A stretch of DNA of 64,000 bases from assembly GCA_950097015.1 (NCBI GenBank), contig CATNEN010000025.1, positions 6,748,001 to 6,812,000 of the forward strand, read 5' to 3'. The position numbers were made by a program, and so were the translations under genes. Positions 60,701 to 64,000 of the stretch are shown here, one piece after another; positions within the stretch are counted from its first letter, which is position 1, and every line of letters starts with the position of its first letter. The notes beneath the pieces are model-generated. The model saw only the letters and a program-made list of their open reading frames with translations, had not been told where the DNA came from and made no database searches. The stretch comes from Macrostomum hystrix. Its lineage: Eukaryota; Platyhelminthes; Macrostomidae.

Positions 60701-63609
60701 TTTGGGTTTTATTCCCCAAAAACTATGCTTGCTTCTTATCATGAAAGGGTGAAATTTAGATTTCGTTCTCAATCATGATCGGATGAGATTTTGATGTTCT
60801 CAATCATGATAGGGTGAGATTTTGATGTTCTCAATCATGATGGGGTGAGATTTTGATGTTCTCAATCATGATAGGGTATGATTTTGATGTTCTCAATCTT
60901 GATAGGGTGAGATTTTGATCCCATTCTCAATCATGATAGGATGAGATTTTGATGTTGTCATTTTTATAGTGAGATTTTTATGTTGTCATTTTTATAGTGA
61001 GATTTTTATGTTCTCAATAATGATAGGGTGAGATTTTGATGTTGTCAACTTTGATAGTGGGATTATTATTTTTTTAATAATGATAGGGTGAGATTTTGAT
61101 GCTGTCAATTTTGATAGTGAGATTTTTATGTTCTCAATAATGATAGGGTGAGATTTCTATTTCGTTCTTAATCTTGATAGGGTGAGATTTTGATCTCCGT
61201 CATTTTTTTAGTCCGAGATTCTTTTCTGTATTAGAGTTCTATATTTATTTATACTAGATACTTCTTTTTTTAAGCCTCTTCAAATAAATGGAGACTTTGT
61301 AAATTATATCCACCCTCCCATTGTGCCGCAGCTCATCGCCTGCCAGGAGGAATTCCGGCATCCGCAATACCAGACCATTTTGCACCTGTGCTCAAACCCG
61401 GCCCGCATCATGAAGCGCACCAACGGCCTGGTCCAGGCGGACCGCATACCCGGCGCATTGCGATTCGAATCGCCCGAACTCAAGGAGCAGCCGGGCGACG
61501 TGCGCCTAATCTGGCAAGAGCCGAAAAATCCCAACGGCGTTGTTAAGCACTACGAGGTGCAATACAAGGGCCCGTCACATCGCAGCTGGCAGTACCTGTG
61601 CGTCTCCTACAGGGAGTGGCTGCTCAGCGGCAATGAGAAAAATCCGCCGCTTCTGCTGAGAACAAGCCGCGCCCTGCCCGACGGTCCCGACGAGCTCATG
61701 AGCAACGACAGCATTGCCAGGTGAGCCATAGAGAGGGGGAAAGGGTCTGGACGTTTCAGACTTCCCGCACTGTGGGAGTTTCTGAGATAGTGGGAAAAAG
61801 TTCCCATATTGCTTTAGTTGGGATTTCACGGACTATTGGAGGAAATTTTTTCGATTGGGATTTCTGAGATTGTTGGGGGAAAATTCCCCGATTGCTTTGG
61901 TTGGGATTTCTGAGATTTTGGGAGAAAATTCCCAGATTTCTTCTATTGGGATTTCTGAGATTTTGGGAGAAAATTCCCAGATTTCTTCTATTGGGATTTC
62001 TGAGATTTTGGGAGAAAATTCCCAGATTTCTTCTAATGGGATTTCTGAGATTTTGGGAGAAAATTCCCAGATTTCTTCTATTGGGATTTCTGAGATTTTG
62101 GGAGAAAATTCCCAAATGGCTGATAGCTTTGGTTGGGAATTTTTAATTGTGTGAGGAAGTTGCCAAGATTTATTTGTTTGGGATTTATCTGAGTGCTAGT
62201 CGTAAAATATTGTTGATTTCCAAGTTATTTTTAAGGGTCGTGTGAAGCGTTTAAACAAATAATTATAGCGTTATGTTTACTAAAATCCAGAAAGAACACT
62301 AGCAACTGTTTAAGCAACTGTCTATCAACGCTACAATTTGACACTCGTATTTAAACTAGCATAATTGTAAGACAAAGTTGCAACAGTCCTTATTCATGTA
62401 CGCAAACCAGTTTTTGTCCATCTATTACTGGCAGCTGTCTATTATATAGTTTTCTGTGCGAATTTGTATAAATAATATCAATCTTCTTTTTAACAGATGG
62501 CCTATCTGTGCTGTTTTTCTTTTATTTTCATATACAATTTAATTTTCCATTCTCCTGATGTCTGGCTACTCGTGGAAGGAGGGGGGAGGTTAAACCCGCG
62601 CCTCCCATGTCAATATGATGAAGGAGGCAAATGTGCCTTAAACGAAAATAAGCCATTATAAGCTTACTATTATATTATACGATAAGGATGGAATCAGTTC
62701 CGCTTTCCCTCATCTCTTACCCAGGGCTCGTATGCTTAGCATATAGGGATTGCTCCTAAATATTTTCAGAAAGCAATCAGGTATGAAACCTGCCCAGCTC
62801 TCTCTCCAGCCACCTGATACCCCGCCACGCCGCTTGCCCTTATTTGCCTCATTCTCTCTTCTCTCTCTCTTTGGCTCAATTTCCACTTCCTTCCTGACTC
62901 TGATGATGGTAAGTATTTCTCATTGCTAATGTTTAGTTATGTATTTGATTATAGTTGTTAGTATATTATTAGTTAATTGTGTTGCTAATTTCTACTCTGT
63001 ATTATTGGCCTCTCTAATCTTCCACATGTGTCAATCAAATTATACTGGTCTGTCTATTATATTTTATTAATTAACTAATAATTCAGAGACAGACAGATAG
63101 TTCTGCTAGCAAGGGTGTATATAATGTACGAGTGTTTTGACATATTTAAATGCTCTACTGATACTTATCTCACCCATTGTTTAATCAGCAGCAGCAGCAG
63201 CAGCAGCAGCAGCGGTGACGGCGGCGATAACGGACTAGCCGTACGCAGCGACACGCATCAGCGACGGGACGGCGCTGGTTCAAATCCTTCTTTATCAGTC
63301 TCCGGCACCGGCGGCATCCTGTTGAAGGACCTCAGCCAGGGCAGCTACCAGTTCCAGGTGCGCGCCGTCACCACCCAGGGCCCTGGCGATTGGTCGCCGG
63401 TGTCTTCAGTCGAAGTGCCCGGCCGGGCCGTCACTGAGATGGCCACGGGCCTGGGACTGGCCGGCGCAATGACCGTGGCCTTGGTGTGCGCCCTGCTAGG
63501 CTGGCTGGTCTGCCGGCAGCGCGGCTCACGGAAGACCATTGTGACGGAGAATCCCGACTACTGGAGCTATACCTACGCGCCGGATGAATGGGAGGTGCCG
63601 AGAGATCAG
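36747..63609 (+). CDS. INSR: insulin/IGF receptor, ectodomain to juxtamembrane (continues past right edge)
   Basis: Ten exons: 36747-36816, 36919-37193, 40708-40928, 44895-45460, 48858-49014, 49405-50038, 52099-52607, 60227-60644, 61332-61720, 63189-63609. All junctions are GT-AG, phases close, and they total 1220 codons. Order: signal peptide (MFLKVITFFLVLLFCNAG), L1 (DLFPQLTVIRG), furin-like Cys-rich, L2, three FN3 domains with insert, TM, then NPDY and DEWEVPRDQ. This is the receptor tyrosine kinase for insulin-like peptides at the plasma membrane. The last exon stops where vertebrate INSR enters its kinase domain, so the kinase exons lie beyond the edge. Oddities: no furin site in the insert, polyQ in FN2, poly-Ser in FN3, and a possible extra cassette exon at 58405. 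The exons are compact but the gene exceeds 27 kb because of intronic minisatellites. Confidence 0.94.
36919..40928 (+). CDS. INSR: INSR exons 2-3, L1 domain
   Basis: Exon 2 (36919-37193) and exon 3 (40708-40928) encode the first leucine-rich beta-helix. It has DCTAVDGNVVLSMM, LREISGFLVLYRLRNLTTL, ADLFPQLTVIRGLSTHDSYS and LCYHASVNFSAILS, and ends at NDVCPGEL before the Cys-rich region. In human INSR the corresponding strands read DLFPNLTVIRG and LCYLATIDWSRIL. This domain holds part of the primary hormone-binding site. The intron between them contains the 3.3-kb array. Confidence 0.93.
37340..40635. repeat. 3.3-kb, 26-bp minisatellite in INSR intron 2
   Basis: About 127 nearly perfect copies of a 26-bp unit (gctctgtctggatcaatcat core, with ttccca and tgccct variants). 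Since 26 is not a multiple of 3, each plus frame reads the same 26-residue repeat, giving three overlapping frames of 969, 1113 and 1072 codons. It is the largest array in the window and an artefact source for gene prediction. Confidence 0.98.
42195..42700 (+). mobile_element. tRNA-derived SINE, family 1, split by a MITE
   Basis: The tRNA-like head (gtggtcagagctccggactc, gaaggttcgattacc) is separated from the SINE body by the element at 42245-42455. The body resumes at gactccactgg and runs through cagttcacccagctgttaag to gctgcggctgtgctg. Confidence 0.9.
42245..42455. mobile_element. hAT-like MITE nested in a SINE
   Basis: 211-bp element with perfect 14-bp terminal inverted repeats (cataggcgtaggaa and ttcctacgcctatg). 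The sequence attaccga occurs on both sides (42237-42244 and 42456-42463) as an 8-bp target-site duplication. It carries no coding capacity; inner ends are G-rich and C-rich. 8-bp duplications fit hAT-type transposition. Confidence 0.9.
43484..43783 (-). mobile_element. tRNA-derived SINE, family 1 (full length)
   Basis: Minus-strand near-complete copy in INSR intron 3: tail (acagccgcagctattgcg), central cagctgggtgaactgaagca, and tRNA-like head (gtaatcgaacccccgacc) ending at a cccc run. Confidence 0.92.
44055..44805. repeat. 35-bp minisatellite in INSR intron 3
   Basis: About 21 copies of a 35-bp unit (gtggctgagcctctcctctg core), ending 90 bases before the Cys-rich exon. Confidence 0.97.
44895..45460 (+). 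CDS. INSR: INSR exon 4, furin-like cysteine-rich domain
   Basis: 566-nt exon of 188 codons with regularly spaced cysteines: CPYPDKCWSRSICQSRC, then CCPPACLSGCFNLTVRHC, CAACRGFRLNGACVDRCP and CVKCADARNCARYC. It ends KGCTVMPKLIISLSDNI, the entry into L2, equivalent to the human RGCTVINGSLIINI. Confidence 0.94.
45525..46010. repeat. 34-bp minisatellite in INSR intron 4
   Basis: About 14 copies of a 34-bp unit (gggatttcttagggattaaa core), beginning 65 bases after the exon 4 donor; divergence increases towards the 3' end. The next 0.75 kb shows nothing I can support. Confidence 0.96.
46785..47061 (-). mobile_element. tRNA-derived SINE, family 1
   Basis: Minus-strand copy in INSR intron 4 with the same tail, central and tRNA-like blocks as the copies at 43484 and 55878. 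Confidence 0.9.
47515..47685. repeat. 21-bp minisatellite in INSR intron 4
   Basis: About 8 copies of a 21-bp unit (gactaggatggcacactcaa core). Confidence 0.93.
48118..48385 (+). mobile_element. SINE family 2, 5'-truncated copy
   Basis: Shares the block order of the copy at 48475 (gaggg..., cacagtgagagtgtacactg, gcctgcgtactg, attgcctcct, caccaaatta) without the tRNA-like head. It lies directly upstream of that copy in the same orientation. Confidence 0.7.
48475..48790 (+). mobile_element. tRNA-derived SINE, family 2
   Basis: A different SINE from family 1. The head has gcggttaagagcggttaacg and ggtccctgagctcgattccg (A and B box-like). The body contains aagtgaaagttgacactgcc, gtgtgctcaggagtcagcgg and cctcctagctggctgcgggt, ending gtgtcaccaaata. 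It lies 70 bases before INSR exon 5. Confidence 0.85.
48858..50038 (+). CDS. INSR: INSR exons 5-6, L2 and first FN3 domain
   Basis: Exon 5 (48858-49014) and exon 6 (49405-50038). L2 continues through LERRLAESFRDLTEIEQDL, LSFLSNLRVIHGRRY and VRFYMNRRLCNHH. FN3-1 follows with LHWPMLEVKDSRSLLGYSIY. Four cysteines lie in the last 20 codons of exon 6. Confidence 0.92.
49070..49300. repeat. 24-bp minisatellite in INSR intron 5
   Basis: About 9 copies of a pyrimidine-rich 24-bp unit (ctgactctccgatttctccc core) filling most of a 390-base intron. Confidence 0.94.
50080..50735. repeat. 20-bp minisatellite in INSR intron 6
   Basis: About 32 copies of a 20-bp unit (aactcttctcctgacacccc). A longer block including gcgcctatgactgtggagac occurs at 50052 and 50271, so part of the array and the exon-proximal sequence was duplicated together. 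Confidence 0.96.
50736..51674. other. INSR intron 6, unique part
   Basis: Mixed-composition intron sequence between two arrays. I see no coding or element signal. Confidence 0.35.
51675..52025. repeat. 20-bp minisatellite in INSR intron 6 (second array)
   Basis: About 17 copies of cactgataatcacctgtcct, ending 73 bases before exon 7. Unrelated to the other array in the same intron. Confidence 0.96.
52099..52607 (+). CDS. INSR: INSR exon 7, end of FN3-1, FN3-2 and alphaCT helix
   Basis: The exon begins GLKPASRYAMFVMPQ, and FN3-2 contains IRLKWKPPLKPNGNVTHYLL. An 8-residue polyglutamine (CAG/CAA, 52417-52443) interrupts the domain. The exon ends YFEDTLFKIIFTR, matching the alphaCT hormone-binding helix of vertebrate INSR (TFEDYLHNVVFVPR). 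It stops exactly where human exon 10 stops. Confidence 0.93.
52608..53339. other. INSR intron 7, 5' unique part
   Basis: AT-rich intron sequence with no supported feature. Confidence 0.35.
53340..55415. repeat. 2.1-kb 20/22-bp minisatellite in INSR intron 7
   Basis: About 100 copies of a 20-bp unit (cctcaacccatgagaatcgt) with 22-bp (catatgag) and gagagatttgtcctgaaccc variants. A run of the same variants recurs about 697 bp apart (53984 and 54681), indicating a segmental duplication inside the array. Confidence 0.97.
55878..56190 (+). mobile_element. tRNA-derived SINE, family 1 (best copy)
   Basis: The clearest copy. The head (gtagcctagtggttaaggcg and gtcgggggttcgattcccga) carries A and B box-like sequences of an RNA polymerase III promoter. 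The body has cagttcacccagctgttaaa and tgggaaccagcattagctgg, the tail has gcgttagctgcggctgtgctg-like sequence, and it ends in an AT-rich run. The cacccagctgt...aaatggg block resembles central domains of widespread metazoan SINEs (inference). Confidence 0.92.
56560..58345. repeat. 1.8-kb 19-22-bp minisatellite in INSR intron 7
   Basis: About 85 copies of a unit related to the 53340 array (shared gatgagaatcgtcc). It contains a roughly 568-bp higher-order repeat: the same variant order begins at 57335 and 57903. It ends 60 bases before the candidate cassette exon. Confidence 0.97.
58405..58554 (+). CDS. candidate INSR cassette exon at the mammalian exon-11 position
   Basis: Between exons 7 and 8 lies a 150-nt open stretch bounded by an acceptor (caatcgcag) and a donor (gtagat). 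Its phases (1 nt, 49 codons, 2 nt) fit both neighbours. It would insert SDMDNPVFSCSLSGVPC, NFSPFEYDQLSQDLRLTNC and VFYFGDDHCQKLFN before the exon 8 PSLSDDAG. The sequence is unique, non-repetitive, uses coding-like codons and holds four cysteines. It is inferred from phase, splice signals and openness only; no family match is known to me. A TAG follows at 58556 if it is not spliced. Confidence 0.5.
58815..59850. repeat. 16-bp minisatellite in INSR intron 7
   Basis: About 65 copies of ctcccatgtctcatct with ctttcc and cgttcc variants. Open in all three plus frames because the unit is not a multiple of 3, giving frames near 400 codons. Confidence 0.97.
60227..61720 (+). CDS. INSR: INSR exons 8-9, insert domain and FN3-3 start
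   Basis: Exon 8 (60227-60644) begins PSLSDDAGLKIKIEDLKQPR, runs through a Ser/Thr/Ala/Pro-rich insert and ends VTNLKHFTHYELS (human ISGLRHFTGYRIE). Exon 9 (61332-61720) begins LIACQEEFRHPQYQ and contains VRLIWQEPKNPNGVVKHYEV (human [20 protein letters not shown]). No RX(K/R)R or RXXR processing motif occurs in the insert. Confidence 0.92.
60740..61170. repeat. 31-bp minisatellite in INSR intron 8
   Basis: About 13 degenerate copies of a 31-bp unit (gatagggtgagattttgatg core), between exons 8 and 9. Confidence 0.92.
61825..62125. repeat. 45-bp minisatellite in INSR intron 9
   Basis: About 6 copies of a 45-bp unit (gagattttgggagaaaattc core). Each unit contains a short inverted repeat (tgggagaaaattccca), so every copy could form a small hairpin. 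Confidence 0.94.
62126..63188. other. INSR intron 9, 3' part
   Basis: AT-rich intron. A pyrimidine-rich run at 62845-62900 followed by a donor-like gtaagt at 62919 looks exon-like, but no phase-compatible frame through it stays open. Confidence 0.4.
63186..63212 (+). repeat. (CAG)9 across the INSR exon 10 acceptor
   Basis: Nine CAG units immediately follow ttaat. Every unit is a possible AG acceptor, and each choice keeps frame, changing only the number of serines. Confidence 0.85.
63189..63609 (+). CDS. INSR: INSR exon 10, FN3-3 end, transmembrane and juxtamembrane
   Basis: The exon opens with a Ser tract encoded by CAG repeats at the acceptor. FN3-3 closes with LLKDLSQGSYQFQVRAVTTQ. A hydrophobic helix (GLAGAMTVALVCALLGWLVC) is followed by basic stop-transfer residues (RQRGSRK). 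NPDYWSY is the NPXY site that recruits IRS/Shc-type adaptors. It ends APDEWEVPRDQ, directly before the kinase domain. Confidence 0.94.
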
Positions 63610-63654
63610 GTCAGTACTTTTAGTACTATTATTATTATGTAAATATTATTAATA

Positions 63655-63940
63655 ATTGCGGGCAATGGCACATCATTTGGTGACACTGGACCCGCAGCCA
63701 GCGAGGAGGCAATTCTGCCCATTTCTCTGAGTCCTGAGCACACACGCACACACAGGTGTGTACATCTGCCCTGACTTTCTCATCTTCAGGCAGTGTACAC
63801 TATCAATGTGCCTTGTAGGTGGGCGCTTGAGGGCGTAAATTGCACGACAGGCCAAATAAATGTGGCCTCACCGTGGAATCGAGCTCAGGGACCTTGGCGC
63901 GAGACGCAAACGCGTTAGACCGCTCTGCCGCCCTTAAATT
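63655..63940 (-). mobile_element. tRNA-derived SINE, family 2
   Basis: Minus-strand copy starting about 45 bases after the INSR exon 10 donor. It has the 3' block (tttggtgacactggacccgc), central ctgactttctcatcttcagg and the tRNA-like head (gaatcgagctcagggacc), matching the reverse of 48475-48790. Confidence 0.85.
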
Positions 63941-64000
63941 ATTGTTCCATCACAATATCATATAAAGAGCATATGAGCACTCGGAGACTTTGAAGATTGA

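Noticed and set aside
62845-62920. Possible extra INSR exon before a gtaagt
   Set aside because: The frame needed to join exon 9 hits a TGA before the donor.

Overview
The window is animal nuclear DNA. Genes are split by GT-AG introns, exons are more GC-rich than introns, and five conserved metazoan genes can be assembled whose exon phases all close. tRNA-derived SINEs, non-LTR retrotransposon remnants and a hAT-like MITE are present. The species cannot be fixed from sequence alone. Very dense minisatellites, compact genes and splice acceptors just upstream of start codons suggest a small-bodied invertebrate, perhaps a spiralian such as a free-living flatworm; this is inference.

Layout. (1) 1-4.7 kb, + strand: the 3' end of a protein kinase D (PRKD) gene, with a second, diverged copy of one kinase C-lobe exon upstream of the canonical one. 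(2) 7.5-16.6 kb, - strand: a complete MMS19 gene, 15 exons encoding 1002 aa. (3) 17.5-19.3 kb: a decayed non-LTR retrotransposon. (4) 22.3-26.7 kb, + strand: a two-exon complex I subunit gene of the NDUFS5 type (twin CX9C). (5) 27.9-29.7 kb, + strand: RAB24, three exons, 225 aa. (6) 30.3-34.3 kb: a 1.6-kb 24-bp minisatellite, then a second decayed non-LTR element with reverse transcriptase and RNase H. (7) 36.7 kb to beyond the right edge, + strand: an insulin/IGF receptor gene covering the whole ectodomain, transmembrane segment and juxtamembrane NPXY; the kinase domain lies outside the window.

The genes do not form an operon or pathway. PRKD and INSR are signalling kinases, MMS19 is a cytosolic Fe-S targeting factor, NDUFS5 is mitochondrial and RAB24 is a trafficking GTPase.

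The most striking feature is that nearly every long intron carries its own private tandem array with a 16-45 bp unit; at least 25 different ones occur. These arrays create most of the long open frames in the window, including three overlapping frames of about 1000 codons in INSR intron 2, and none should be read as genes. The best candidates for new biology are the duplicated PRKD exon, a phase-compatible 150-bp INSR cassette exon at the position of mammalian INSR exon 11, and the apparent loss of the furin site in that receptor.
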